A stretch of 64,000 bases of DNA from positions 1 to 64,000 of the IMG/VR virus record IMGVR_UViG_3300001847_000838. One strand, written 5' to 3'. Every line of letters begins with the position of its first letter. The stretch's first letter is position 1. A program made the translations under genes and the position numbers. The notes below the pieces were generated by a model. It ran no database searches, was not told the origin of the DNA, and was given only the letters and a program-made list of their open reading frames with translations. This document shows positions 41,211 to 50,631 of this stretch, piece by piece. The stretch is from a virus.

Positions 41211-42231
41211 GTATCAACATGATTTTTCTTGGGGAGATACAAGAGGAGTCCGTAAAGTAATGGACAATGAACTTCGTCGGATTGGGCTACATATAGTACC
41301 TCAAGATCTTAACGGGTTTGGCTATCCTCCCCACGAAGGCTATCCAGAATTAATTGTGCAAGTACGAAAACTCATCAAAGATCTTGCTAATTTAGAGTAC
41401 AAATACGTACTTATTACAAATGGAGCTACTCATGGTTTGAATGCATATATATATGCAGCAAAACGAATGCATGGGCACAGAAAAGAAATAACTGGACTGG
41501 TAACAAAAAAACTTTATTTTCCCTTTTATCCCCAAATAGCTACTATAAATGGGTTAAATCATAAAAACTATTCTCCCAACTTTGATGGTAATCTACCTCA
41601 TCTAGACGATTTAGGTATAATAGATTCACCTAGCAACCCAGAAGGGGTTATGAGCCGTGGCGGCTTATCTGGTACCAGAGTGGTATGGGATGCAGCCTAT
41701 CATTCTCCAACATATTGTGGTGTTGAAAAAGAAGGAAAGTTGGTATGCCCAAACATTTTTCCTGCTCATGAAGCTATGGTTGGATCCTTAAACAAGCTGA
41801 CGGGAATAAACGGTTTAAGGGTTGGGTGGCTAGCAACAAACAGCTGGAGTCTGTACACAGATGCTTTGCATTATGCCGAAACAACCTTATGTGGAGTTAG
41901 TGGTCCTAGCCAAGAATATGCAACAAAGATCTTGGAAAGAGTAGACTTGCATCCGTTTTATTGTCAATCAAAAAAAGTTTTAGATGAAAACCGAAATGAG
42001 TTACAACGCCTTGGGTACCTTTTTGGTGGACAGCCTATCTTTCCTTACGGTATGTTCGCCCTGTTTGAGGTGGATGATAGCCTGAAAGATCTTTTTGAGA
42101 AAGCCTCCGTTAACGTAAAAAGAGGCAAGGATATAGGCGATGAACGCCAAAGCGTTCGGATTAACTTAGCCAACACGAACGAGTCAATGAAGGCCATGGT
42201 TGATGCGGTACTAAAAATAGATAAAAGTTAG
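41197..42231 (+). CDS. PLP-dependent aminotransferase-like protein (fold type I)
   Basis: 344 residues. Class I/II aminotransferase features: GFGYPPHEGYPEL, TNGATHGLNAY, SPSNPEG (Asn147 for the PLP ring), W-D165-A-A-Y (PLP nitrogen), GSLNK200LTGINGLR208VGW (Schiff-base Lys and phosphate-binding Arg) and the C-terminal S-V-R-I-N-L substrate Arg. All key residues seem intact, so activity is likely; the substrate is unknown. GGGGAG precedes the ATG. It is the last gene of the rightward block, its stop overlapping the stop of the first leftward fibre gene by four bases. Confidence 0.82.
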   Translation: MSQHKYQHDFSWGDTRGVRKVMDNELRRIGLHIVPQDLNGFGYPPHEGYPELIVQVRKLIKDLANLEYKYVLITNGATHGLNAYIYAAKRMHGHRKEITGLVTKKLYFPFYPQIATINGLNHKNYSPNFDGNLPHLDDLGIIDSPSNPEGVMSRGGLSGTRVVWDAAYHSPTYCGVEKEGKLVCPNIFPAHEAMVGSLNKLTGINGLRVGWLATNSWSLYTDALHYAETTLCGVSGPSQEYATKILERVDLHPFYCQSKKVLDENRNELQRLGYLFGGQPIFPYGMFALFEVDDSLKDLFEKASVNVKRGKDIGDERQSVRINLANTNESMKAMVDAVLKIDKS

Positions 42232-42695
42232 TTGCTCACTTTTACGATAGTTACCATACAGTTGCTATCAGTAACATTTGATCCAAGATTAGTCTGAAGA
42301 TAAACAATATCACCAACATTTAGATTGCCTGTCCATGCAATACTGCCCGTAAAATTTATTGCGCTATATACCATTCCCCGCAATCCTTGAGCATATGTAA
42401 TAGGGGTGTCGGGGTTGGTAGTTAACGCTGTACCGTTTACAACAATAGCTATAGCTTGTGTTGTAGTTGTTGATTTATCACAATATGTAATAGAATATAT
42501 TCCAACTTCATTAATAGTAAATGTTCCGCCTAATGTAGAACTGTCTGCATAAGTAATTGCAGATCCTACATTTTTTCTTATATTTGAAAATCTACGTATT
42601 TTTGTATTAGTTGAACCGTATCCATTACCAGTATCAACAGTAACTTCGCTACGCGGTACTGACGTATCGTTAAAAATCCTATTTGTTTGCGGCAT
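42228..42695 (-). CDS. C1q/TNF-like tail tip or fibre protein
   Basis: 155 residues, beta-rich. The layout NGYGSTNTKIRRFSNIRK, then GGTFTINEVGIYSITYCD, then VNGTAL and LNVGDIVYLQTN is the jelly-roll pattern of C1q-like domains in phage receptor-binding proteins. It probably trimerises at fibre tips. GGGG upstream acts as ribosome binding site. Last gene of the leftward fibre group. Confidence 0.6.
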   Translation of the reverse strand: MPQTNRIFNDTSVPRSEVTVDTGNGYGSTNTKIRRFSNIRKNVGSAITYADSSTLGGTFTINEVGIYSITYCDKSTTTTQAIAIVVNGTALTTNPDTPITYAQGLRGMVYSAINFTGSIAWTGNLNVGDIVYLQTNLGSNVTDSNCMVTIVKVSN

Positions 42696-42698
42696 ATT

Positions 42699-43034
42699 TT
42701 ACCCCATTAAAGCCGCGATCTCTTCGTCGGAGAGACCGAGGATTTTTAGTTTTGCTTTTCCAGAAGCAGCCTTAGCCTCAACATCAGCTTTGCGAGCTTC
42801 TTGAGATTTATAAGAAGCACACATTTCATGATCTTCATCATCAAGCTCTTCCCATTTAACATCGATTGCCAAGATGATGTCCTCCGAAGGTTCCTCTAAA
42901 AAGTGAAGCTTCAAAGAAGAATTTGCAGAATTTCCGCAATAATGCTCTCCGCAATTTGCTTTTGCCCAAATATCAAATGCCTCAAGATTTATCTTGTGCT
43001 CTTTCCAACTTAATTCTTTTGTGTATTTAACCAT
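42699..43034 (-). CDS. Hypothetical protein of fibre operon, possible assembly factor
   Basis: 111 residues, no recognised family. Charged, with a Trp/His-containing N-terminus, an acidic middle (KWEELDDEDHE) and a lysine/alanine-rich helix at the end. Position directly after a large fibre gene is where fibre-assembly chaperones often lie, but no family motif was recognised. AAGGAG precedes the ATG. Confidence 0.5.
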   Translation of the reverse strand: MVKYTKELSWKEHKINLEAFDIWAKANCGEHYCGNSANSSLKLHFLEEPSEDIILAIDVKWEELDDEDHEMCASYKSQEARKADVEAKAASGKAKLKILGLSDEEIAALMG

Positions 43035-43046
43035 TGTTTTTGCTCC

Positions 43047-45746
43047 TTAGAGTTCTGTTATGCTAATCATGCGCCTTAAACCTACCGCAGTTAGCGTTGT
43101 TGCTGAACCGGCAGCCCAATACAAATCAATTTTATGTGTTCCTTTTGGCAAAAACATAGGGATCGTGTTTGATGCAGCATAACCAGTTGCATCGCGAAGT
43201 GCTCCGGGACTATTTTGGGCATTTGAAGGAACTACGGCATAATTTCCATTAATAAATATACCAACCCAACTAGCTGTACTGGTACTCGCATTTATAAGAG
43301 CATAATAATTGATCAAAAACCAAGACCCATTTGAATTGACAGTAAGAGACATGTCTGGACAGGGAACTGGTGTTGTTGAAGTAGTAGTGGGGTCGCTTGT
43401 TATAGGAAAAGCTGAAGCATGATACTTTTGAAAAGCAAAAGCTTCCTTTACAGGTGTTAATTTTCTGTTATCACTAATCGCGTTCGATCCAACCGGAAGA
43501 GTATTTTGAAGATTGCCGTAAAGGTTACTCTTGTGAGAGTGGATAGGAGTGATAATGTCGATGGTGTTTACATCCAATACGCTGGATGCGGTGTTGTTTG
43601 TGAAGCGAACCTTGTACAGTCCGAGAGGCAAGTTGTTGATGCTGAGGCCCGATCCTGGGGTGTCGGATGCGTCAAGCTGGTCGAGGACTCCAGAGGAGAA
43701 AGTTACCCCAGTGCCATAGACGCTCGCAGTGAGTGTAGGGTAGTTAATCGTGGTCGCGGCAAGACCGTTCAGCGCGACAGAGATGCTTGCCGACCTGCCG
43801 GATGTGGCTCTGAACCGCATCTCGAAGCCAGTACCGAAGAAGGTATACTCGGAGTACGCAGAGCTTCTATCGGTGGTTATGTTCACACCACCGATGAAGG
43901 TAGTGGCGGCGATTGCTCCGGCCATAGACCAGTCGAAGCTACCACCAGTTCCGTTAATGTACGTCAGCTCTCTAGTACAGAATTTTCTGAGAACCCCTGC
44001 ACCGATCGTGTCGATGCCAGCCGTAGAGTTGGCTACATAATTAGCCATCACATTGTAATCAGCTAACTCTACTGCACCGGAAGGTAAACTAGGTTTTTTG
44101 GGTTGATAAACGATGAAAGAATGTAAATGTTCAGTATTTGTTGGAGAAGGAGATAAGTTGGCAATCTTTAAAGTATGTGTTCCGTATGGAAGACCGGATG
44201 CAATTTTTCTTGTTTGAGCTGATCTTGATAATCCAGTTACGTTTCCTACGTTTGTTCCATCTATATATATTTGAACGTTATCGGCTACAGTTCCGGATAA
44301 GTTAGCTATAACGTAATCAACCCCAGTACCCACAAATGTAAAAATTACAAAACTATTAGCATTTGCTAACCTTAAATATTCGTTTAATGTAGAGCCGTTA
44401 TCTACAGCAGAAGCAACTAAAGCAGTTGAGCCATCATCAAGAGTAAATGCTCTATTGGTAGAGCCAGATGCTACAGCCATTGTAGAAAAGTCATCTGTTC
44501 TACCGGCACCAAACTCACGGAAATGATAACGACGAGCTATTTCTTCGTTTGTATGATCTGCAGAACTCATATATGCAGCGCTTGCGTTGGCCGCTTGAAA
44601 TGCTTGTCCTAGTGTACCATCAGACTTTAAATACGTTAAGGTACGACCGCCTTTTGTGCCGGTTACGGAGGTATTGTAAGAAAAGCTTTGAAGCGACGAG
44701 GCTACATATTGTTGATTTTTTAAGTAAGCATAGCCAGAAGTTACTTTTACAGATGAAGATTCATTTAAGATTTCAAAACCGTAGATCTTAACTGCGTTTG
44801 TGCTGTTGTTACGAAGCTTCACGGTGTGAACGCCGAGCGTCTGCGCAGAGTAAACTGGCAGAACCTGATTGGTAGAGTAGTTTCTAGTATCCAGAGCACT
44901 GCTGTAGGAGGCCGCGAAGATGTTAGCAGCTTCTGATCCCCCATCTATGGAGGGGCGGATGTCCATGCTTGCGGAGGCAAGGTCGGCAAGCAGGTTAAGG
45001 CCCGTACCATAAAAGGTAATCTCGATGAAATCCCCAGACGTAGAGGAGGACATAAACTGGCCGCTGGAGGTTATATTGTTAGACCAGCTACCTACAAACC
45101 TAATCAGTCCCTTATCATCATTTAAAACACCAAATACTCTCTCACCACTCGATCCGAATTCATTCTGAATCTCGTAAACCTGCTGGACGATCAACCGATC
45201 AATACCCATCCTAGGCTTAAGATCCTGTGAAAGATCTGTGATTGAAGCACGCTTGGTGATAGAAGAATAAAAAGTACCGGCAGCAGGGGAGCCAGCAGTA
45301 GTAGTTGCTGAGATAAGATATGAGCTATTATCTATAAACGCTTGAAAACCAGCGTCCTGAGCAGCATACAGCTGCACGAACCGGTTGTCCATTCCAAACT
45401 GAACTTCGGGTTTGAGGCCAAGTTTATATGCTTGAATGTTTAGGTTAGCTGAGATGGCAGCGGTAAGGGTAACTTGCGAAGACGTGCCATCTGAAGCTAC
45501 CGAGGTAAAGGTGTAGTCATGAGATGAGCCAAGCCTAAGCTTTTTGCCATCCACAAACAGCCAGAAGTTGTCCGTGTAGCCAGAAGAGGTGGTGTCAACG
45601 GTGAATGACAGGTTGATCACTGTCTGGCTGGCCGTGGACGTAGCGTAATAGCTGTTGATGACCGGCTGGTTGAGGTTAGCAGGCAGATCGCTGTTGGTTA
45701 GCTTTTTAATGTTTGACTTACTATTTATTGATTGTGTCAACGGCAT
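43047..45746 (-). CDS. Tail fibre protein with three beta-sandwich repeats
   Basis: 899 residues. After a distinct N-terminal attachment part (about 140 residues), three similar modules follow, each opening with F-x-G-T-G (FYGTGLNLL, FVGTGVDYV, FFGTGFEMR), then an I-D-G/L-N-G turn, and closing with L-G/Y-G-x-H-T/Y-x-V/L-K. The C-terminal domain has FINGNY and LPKGTHKIDLYW. The modules look like carbohydrate-binding sandwiches. The protein is a paralogue of the 1312-residue fibre at 46333-50271, and both share long DNA stretches. GC-rich patches alternate with AT-rich ones. The upstream site is weak (TAGG). Confidence 0.8.
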   Translation of the reverse strand: MPLTQSINSKSNIKKLTNSDLPANLNQPVINSYYATSTASQTVINLSFTVDTTSSGYTDNFWLFVDGKKLRLGSSHDYTFTSVASDGTSSQVTLTAAISANLNIQAYKLGLKPEVQFGMDNRFVQLYAAQDAGFQAFIDNSSYLISATTTAGSPAAGTFYSSITKRASITDLSQDLKPRMGIDRLIVQQVYEIQNEFGSSGERVFGVLNDDKGLIRFVGSWSNNITSSGQFMSSSTSGDFIEITFYGTGLNLLADLASASMDIRPSIDGGSEAANIFAASYSSALDTRNYSTNQVLPVYSAQTLGVHTVKLRNNSTNAVKIYGFEILNESSSVKVTSGYAYLKNQQYVASSLQSFSYNTSVTGTKGGRTLTYLKSDGTLGQAFQAANASAAYMSSADHTNEEIARRYHFREFGAGRTDDFSTMAVASGSTNRAFTLDDGSTALVASAVDNGSTLNEYLRLANANSFVIFTFVGTGVDYVIANLSGTVADNVQIYIDGTNVGNVTGLSRSAQTRKIASGLPYGTHTLKIANLSPSPTNTEHLHSFIVYQPKKPSLPSGAVELADYNVMANYVANSTAGIDTIGAGVLRKFCTRELTYINGTGGSFDWSMAGAIAATTFIGGVNITTDRSSAYSEYTFFGTGFEMRFRATSGRSASISVALNGLAATTINYPTLTASVYGTGVTFSSGVLDQLDASDTPGSGLSINNLPLGLYKVRFTNNTASSVLDVNTIDIITPIHSHKSNLYGNLQNTLPVGSNAISDNRKLTPVKEAFAFQKYHASAFPITSDPTTTSTTPVPCPDMSLTVNSNGSWFLINYYALINASTSTASWVGIFINGNYAVVPSNAQNSPGALRDATGYAASNTIPMFLPKGTHKIDLYWAAGSATTLTAVGLRRMISITEL
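45265..45323 (-). repeat. 59-bp direct repeat, copy 1 (fibre gene 43047-45746)
   Basis: Bases 45265-45323 are identical to 48530-48588. They encode the same peptide, SYLISATTTAGSPAAGTFYS plus one residue, at the junction where the distinct N-terminal parts of the two fibres meet their shared modules. A likely recombination seam. Confidence 0.85.
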
Positions 45747-45768
45747 ATTTACCTACTATATCATAAAG

Positions 45769-46323
45769 TTAAGGGGTTGCAGGAACAATATCAAAACTGG
45801 TCCAGCCTGAAATTGGTACCGTTACAGTAAAACTATAAGATTCTGCTGTTTGAGTTAAAGCACAAAATGCACTTCCTACAAAAATAGGAGTTGAATCATT
45901 AAATTGAAAAACACTAATTAGTGCGATGTTTGTTGTGTTATATGCTACAGCGTATGCAAGTGCTCTTTCTGTTCCACTTGGCGCTCCGTTACTATTGACT
46001 GCTCCGCTTGAATTTCTAACAATAGCATTTCCAACAATTGCTTGATTTCCAAGAGTAGAAGGCGTTAATTTTGAACTATCTATTGTATAACCCAAAGGAA
46101 GTGGAAAAAGATAAATACCACTACCAGCAGCGGCTCCAGTATTGTTTGTATGATAATAATTGTAAGTAATTTGCATGGAGTCGCCTAATCTTCTCCATTT
46201 TGCAATATCAATTACTGTTGTAGTTGCTTTTGTTGGATTACTTGTAGTACCGGCTATATTCATTGTATAGCTTTGCCAATCTGTTGATGCAAGTTTTGCA
46301 TGTACTCCAAAGATCTTGCTCAT
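45769..46323 (-). CDS. Receptor-binding-type tail protein
   Basis: 184 residues, beta-rich. The pattern DWQSYTMNIAGTT, IAKWRRLGDSMQITYNYYH and IYLFPLPLGYTID is one I have seen at the ends of phage fibre or tip proteins (jelly-roll type); no specific family name is offered. AGGAG precedes the ATG. It lies between the two paralogous fibres, so each large fibre gene is followed by a small tip-like gene. Confidence 0.55.
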   Translation of the reverse strand: MSKIFGVHAKLASTDWQSYTMNIAGTTSNPTKATTTVIDIAKWRRLGDSMQITYNYYHTNNTGAAAGSGIYLFPLPLGYTIDSSKLTPSTLGNQAIVGNAIVRNSSGAVNSNGAPSGTERALAYAVAYNTTNIALISVFQFNDSTPIFVGSAFCALTQTAESYSFTVTVPISGWTSFDIVPATP

Positions 46324-46332
46324 GTTATTCTC

Positions 46333-49300
46333 CTAAATTTCTTTAACTGAAAGTGCTCGCTGCACGCTATTAGCTGTAACTGTTCCCGCACCAGAAAACA
46401 CATACCAATAAACGTCTATTTTGTGAGTTCCAGCAGACAAATAAACTGGAAGATTCATAGAAACTGGATAGTTTGGAGCATTAGTTGCGCCAATTAACTG
46501 TTCTGCTCCTACATATACTCCATTAACATAAAATCTTATAGCTACGTTCATTGTATTTACGCTAATTGCCATTGAACAATAAAAACTTAAATCAAACCAA
46601 TTAGCAGATAAAGCCCTAACAGTAAGGGACATATCCGGTATTGGTACGGGAGTTGACGAACTTGCTGTTGGACTAGAGCTAATACCAAGAGCAACCCCCC
46701 TAAATTTCTGGCTAGACTGAATTTCCTTTACGGGTGTTAATTTTCTGTTATCACTAATCGCATTAGAGCCTACAGAAAGAGTATTTTGAAGATCGCCGTA
46801 AAGGTTGCTCTTGTGAGAGTGGATTGGGGTGATGATGTCAATTCCGTTAACATTTAATTGAGCAGCATTTCCTGTAGTAATTCTTAATGTATATCGTCCA
46901 AGTGAAAGCCCTGAACATACAAAGCCAGTAGCGCGGGTGGTAGAAGCATCGTTCATATCAAGAACGCCCGTTCCACTATTATATCCGGTTCCTGTACCGT
47001 ATGTGCTAAAAACAGCAGTTGGAAAATTTGCAGATGTTAGGGATGTTCCGTTTATAGTTACATTTAACGTAGAGGAAACAACTGAAGCTGCTTCTAAGCG
47101 ACAGTCAAATCCGGTACCAAAAAAAGTATATTCAAAATAATTGTTAATAGCCGCTGAAGAGGTGGCAGCATATCCAAAAATAAAAAGGGTAGGATCAAGA
47201 GCTGAAAGAATCCATGTTCCAGAATATATCATTTCTCTTAAGCCAGATTTTCTTAATGTTCCAGTAGAAATACGCTCCAATCCAGCCGTAGAATTGGCGA
47301 CAAAATCCGCCATCACATTGTAGTCAGCAAGTTCAATGGCCCCCAAAGGAAGTGAAGGCTTTTTAGGTTGGTAGACAATGAAGCTGACAAACGCACCAGC
47401 GTTTCCGCTAACGTTAACCCTTGTAAACTTTACGGTATGGGTTCCATACGGAAGACCAGAAGCAACCTTTATTGTTTTTAACGATGTAAACGCGCCCAAC
47501 GATCCGACGGAAGTACCGTCTACGGTCGCTGTAAAGGTATCGGTACTTGCTCCACTGCCAACATTAGTAAGAATATCAAGTCCAGTACCGACAAAGGTAA
47601 TAGTTAAAAAGTTTCCAGCAGCATTCGGAGTAATGTTTTCAATGCTATTTGTAGTAAAGATAAAAGAAGAGTCGGTAACCAACGTAGTAGTTCCGTCGTC
47701 TAGCGTAAAAACCAGGTTGGTTACGACTCCGTTGGCTGACTTACTAAAGTCATCTGTTCTACCGGCCCCGAACTCGCGCCAACGATAAATCCTAGCAATT
47801 TCCTCGTTCGTATGATCCGCACTTGTTAGGTATGCAGCGCTTGCGTTGACCGCTTGAAACGCTTGGGCTCGAGCACCAGAAGAACTTAAATACTCAAGGA
47901 CTCTTCCTCCTTTAGTTCCCGTAACAGCGGCATTGTAAGCAATAGAGGATTGTGCGCTAAGCGCAAGCTTTTGACCGCCGACGTATGCAATGCCAGGCTG
48001 AATTTTTACAGATGAAGATTCATTTAAGATTTCAAAACCGTAAACGTGTATATCTTGAGTGGCAGCTGTTGTAGCGGTTATTTTGATTGTGTGAACTCCT
48101 AAAGAAAGACCACTTACAATAGGAACGATATTGTTAGGAGCATAGTTTCTTCCAGTAAGAACAGAGGAGTAACCAGTGCTTAATATATTTGCCGAGTCAG
48201 CGCCCCCATCTACGGAATAAGTAAGGGTTCTTGTGGCAGAAGAGTGAACAAAAAGCAAGTTTAAGCCTGTACCGTAAAAAGTTATTTCAACATAATTGTT
48301 GTTGATTACTGTATCTGCATATGCACCGTTGTTATCAACAAGATTAGTCCAATTTCCAACAAACCTTATCTGTCCAAAAGTATCATTTAATGCAGCAAAA
48401 ACAGGCTCTCCACTTGATCCAAACTCGTTTTGAAGTTGATAAATTTGTTGAACTGATATTCTTTCAATGCCCATTCTAGCTTTAAGGTCTTGACTTAAAT
48501 CAGGAATGGCAGCGCGGTTTATAATTGATGAATAAAAAGTACCGGCAGCAGGGGAGCCAGCAGTAGTAGTTGCTGAGATAAGATATGAAGTTGTGTTAAC
48601 AAACGACTGAAATCCCTGCGACATGATTTCTTGTTGAGCAAAGATCGCAGTTGTGTTGGTCGTAGAAGAATCAATGGTTTGTTGACGCTGTAGAACCTCT
48701 ACGTTCACGCTTGAGCTGCTGTAATCCTTATCCAACCTAATTACGTTACTGGTTATCTCCGTGTAGCAACCGTCAGGGGTAAGGGTGGCATCGATGTATC
48801 TAGGGATAAGTTGACCGTTCAGATAAACGTCAATGCTTCCATATGGACCGCCGGAGTTTAAGCCTAATGCATACTGCCAACTTAGCGTTATCTGTGTTTT
48901 TCCACCAACTACGGAAAGCGAGCAGTTTACCGGCGAACCAACGCCGTTGGTAAAGGCGTAAGCATAGTTTGCCACGTTCGTGGCGGTGCCAGTTTGAGTA
49001 GCCTTCTGCATGAAGGCGCGGTAGGCGATTAGGCTGGCCGTTCCTGATCCGCTGGTCTTAGATGCAAAGAATCGAAGGTAAAGGCTGGTACCAGAAGTGG
49101 GGCAAACTACGCTCGAGACCTGACCTTGCTCAGATGATGGTCGGTTGTTTGCCGAGGTCCAACTGGAATTGTCTGTTGACGCAGCATATCCTACATAAGG
49201 AGCTACGTTAACAGCGTATAAATTGTTGCTGATTGAGTTGTTGTCTTGATAGGTTACTAAGATTTCAGAAAAGCTTGAGCTAAAAGCAGAAGAAATAGCA

Positions 49301-50271
49301 TTAGACCCTACAGAAAGATTGTAAATATCTTTTGTGTGCACACATTGGGATACTGTAACTTGTGCCCCTATTGAAGGCACTGAACTTATTGTCTCTACCG
49401 TAAAGTTGGTCTGGCTATTTACCGTAGTGATTTTTACAATCTGACCAGTAGATAGAACGCAAACGTCTCCAACAGCAACTGTAAAAGATGGGGCGCTGCT
49501 AATGATTACAGTTGTTGAATTAGTTCCAGCGGCAATTGTTTTAGACGCATCATAGCTCATACTTAACATTGATAGGCTACCGCTATAGATAGCGTTTGTA
49601 TAGCCAGCAGAACTATTTATTGAACTTGTAGACGTAGATGGAGATTCGGGAAAAACTTCTCTAAAGCTTGCTTGAAATTGAAGAGCATCAAGATCGTCGC
49701 CTATCCCTGATCCTGAACCAGACGATGCTCCGCCACCGCCATGTATTTGATATAGCATAGCGTTAGTAATATTTTGAATGATGCTGGAAGCATTAGATTG
49801 AGCTACAATGTATCCAAGGGAAAGAGCGCTTGAGCTTGGTGCGGGAATTATTACTGAGCCTAAAGAAGCGGCAGCCGAACCTACCGTTAAAGCAATTTGA
49901 CCAGAGCTGTTTACAGATACAAGTACCGCACAAAATTGGTTAGCACCAATTGTAATGGTAGCATTTGATCCGTTGCTGTTTGTTATGGTGCCGCCACCTA
50001 TTCCGGAAGGAAAAGTGAGAGTACCTCCAGCAAAGCTTACAAAAGTGTTATTTACAGGAGATAAAACTCTTTTCTTTGAAGTGTTTGAATTGGATACACT
50101 TCCAGACCCTACCGTAACGACCAAGCTAGGTGTAGACTGAGCAATTAAACGTCCAGGAGCAGTAAGCTCGCTATTAATAGATGCTAGAGTGCTATCCATC
50201 CCCACCTTAGCGGAAGAGTTAAGTTGATCTTGAAGTACCCGTGTTTCTGATTGTCTTATATCTAAAGCCAT
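46333..50271 (-). CDS. Large tail fibre protein, paralogue of 43047-45746
   Basis: 1312 residues. An N-terminal part of about 560 residues differs from the shorter fibre and is Ser/Thr/Gly-rich. From about residue 565 on the two proteins align throughout: MGIERISVQQIYQLQNEF, three F-x-G-T-G modules (FYGTGLNLL, FVGTGLDIL, FFGTGFDCR), SHKSNLYGDLQNTL and the C-terminal LPVYLSAGTHKIDVYW domain. It probably recognises host surface glycans. AGAGG precedes the ATG. Confidence 0.8.
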   Translation of the reverse strand: MALDIRQSETRVLQDQLNSSAKVGMDSTLASINSELTAPGRLIAQSTPSLVVTVGSGSVSNSNTSKKRVLSPVNNTFVSFAGGTLTFPSGIGGGTITNSNGSNATITIGANQFCAVLVSVNSSGQIALTVGSAAASLGSVIIPAPSSSALSLGYIVAQSNASSIIQNITNAMLYQIHGGGGASSGSGSGIGDDLDALQFQASFREVFPESPSTSTSSINSSAGYTNAIYSGSLSMLSMSYDASKTIAAGTNSTTVIISSAPSFTVAVGDVCVLSTGQIVKITTVNSQTNFTVETISSVPSIGAQVTVSQCVHTKDIYNLSVGSNAISSAFSSSFSEILVTYQDNNSISNNLYAVNVAPYVGYAASTDNSSWTSANNRPSSEQGQVSSVVCPTSGTSLYLRFFASKTSGSGTASLIAYRAFMQKATQTGTATNVANYAYAFTNGVGSPVNCSLSVVGGKTQITLSWQYALGLNSGGPYGSIDVYLNGQLIPRYIDATLTPDGCYTEITSNVIRLDKDYSSSSVNVEVLQRQQTIDSSTTNTTAIFAQQEIMSQGFQSFVNTTSYLISATTTAGSPAAGTFYSSIINRAAIPDLSQDLKARMGIERISVQQIYQLQNEFGSSGEPVFAALNDTFGQIRFVGNWTNLVDNNGAYADTVINNNYVEITFYGTGLNLLFVHSSATRTLTYSVDGGADSANILSTGYSSVLTGRNYAPNNIVPIVSGLSLGVHTIKITATTAATQDIHVYGFEILNESSSVKIQPGIAYVGGQKLALSAQSSIAYNAAVTGTKGGRVLEYLSSSGARAQAFQAVNASAAYLTSADHTNEEIARIYRWREFGAGRTDDFSKSANGVVTNLVFTLDDGTTTLVTDSSFIFTTNSIENITPNAAGNFLTITFVGTGLDILTNVGSGASTDTFTATVDGTSVGSLGAFTSLKTIKVASGLPYGTHTVKFTRVNVSGNAGAFVSFIVYQPKKPSLPLGAIELADYNVMADFVANSTAGLERISTGTLRKSGLREMIYSGTWILSALDPTLFIFGYAATSSAAINNYFEYTFFGTGFDCRLEAASVVSSTLNVTINGTSLTSANFPTAVFSTYGTGTGYNSGTGVLDMNDASTTRATGFVCSGLSLGRYTLRITTGNAAQLNVNGIDIITPIHSHKSNLYGDLQNTLSVGSNAISDNRKLTPVKEIQSSQKFRGVALGISSSPTASSSTPVPIPDMSLTVRALSANWFDLSFYCSMAISVNTMNVAIRFYVNGVYVGAEQLIGATNAPNYPVSMNLPVYLSAGTHKIDVYWYVFSGAGTVTANSVQRALSVKEI
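48530..48588 (-). repeat. 59-bp direct repeat, copy 2 (fibre gene 46333-50271)
   Basis: Identical to 45265-45323, same orientation and reading frame, 3265 bases away. Sequence diverges sharply on the side coding for the N-terminal parts and gradually on the other side. Confidence 0.85.
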
Positions 50272-50280
50272 TTCAACCTC

Positions 50281-50631
50281 TTACGAGTTTCTCTCCGTCC
50301 TAAGATCTAGGTAGTCATCTGTAACAAGACCAAACGTGAGCTGGAACTGCGTATAGTTTGGACCGGCTCCTGATGTCAGCCAATCCCTTCCATACTCTAA
50401 TCTATCACCGTTTAAAAAAATGTTCAAATTAGGTACCCCAGTTTGGACAGTATATGTTCCAGAAGAGGGCAAAGTAATAGCTGTACTTGCAGATATTGGA
50501 CCATTAAGCGAACTTGGGGGTGTTGCCCCAGAAGCCACAATCGATATTGTTTGATCGTATATAGAAGGAAGGGAAGCCGATACGGTTACCATCCTTGAGA
50601 CTCCATTAACTAATGCTAAAGCGTTAGCCAT
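50281..50631 (-). CDS. Small tail structural protein
   Basis: 116 residues. Its central part (TVQTGVPNLNIFLNGDRLEYGRDW) is the phage pattern 'L-x-V-F-L-N-G-x-R-L' followed by a Tyr-rich turn, which is also found in the 925-residue protein at 53044 (MLQVFLNGQRLDDSQW). Such segments form a beta domain in fibres and baseplate proteins. GGGGGT lies before the ATG. Confidence 0.55.
   Translation of the reverse strand: MANALALVNGVSRMVTVSASLPSIYDQTISIVASGATPPSSLNGPISASTAITLPSSGTYTVQTGVPNLNIFLNGDRLEYGRDWLTSGAGPNYTQFQLTFGLVTDDYLDLRTERNS

Noticed and set aside
42228-42231. Transcription terminator at the convergent junction
   Set aside because: The stop codons overlap by four bases and no GC-rich hairpin with a T-run could be seen on either strand.
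43506-44066. Long open frames (186 and 96 residues) on the plus strand opposite the fibre gene
   Set aside because: They lie fully antisense to a convincing fibre gene, in a GC-rich part where chance open frames are longer, and the peptides show no domain. The same holds for plus-strand frames at 46937-47788.
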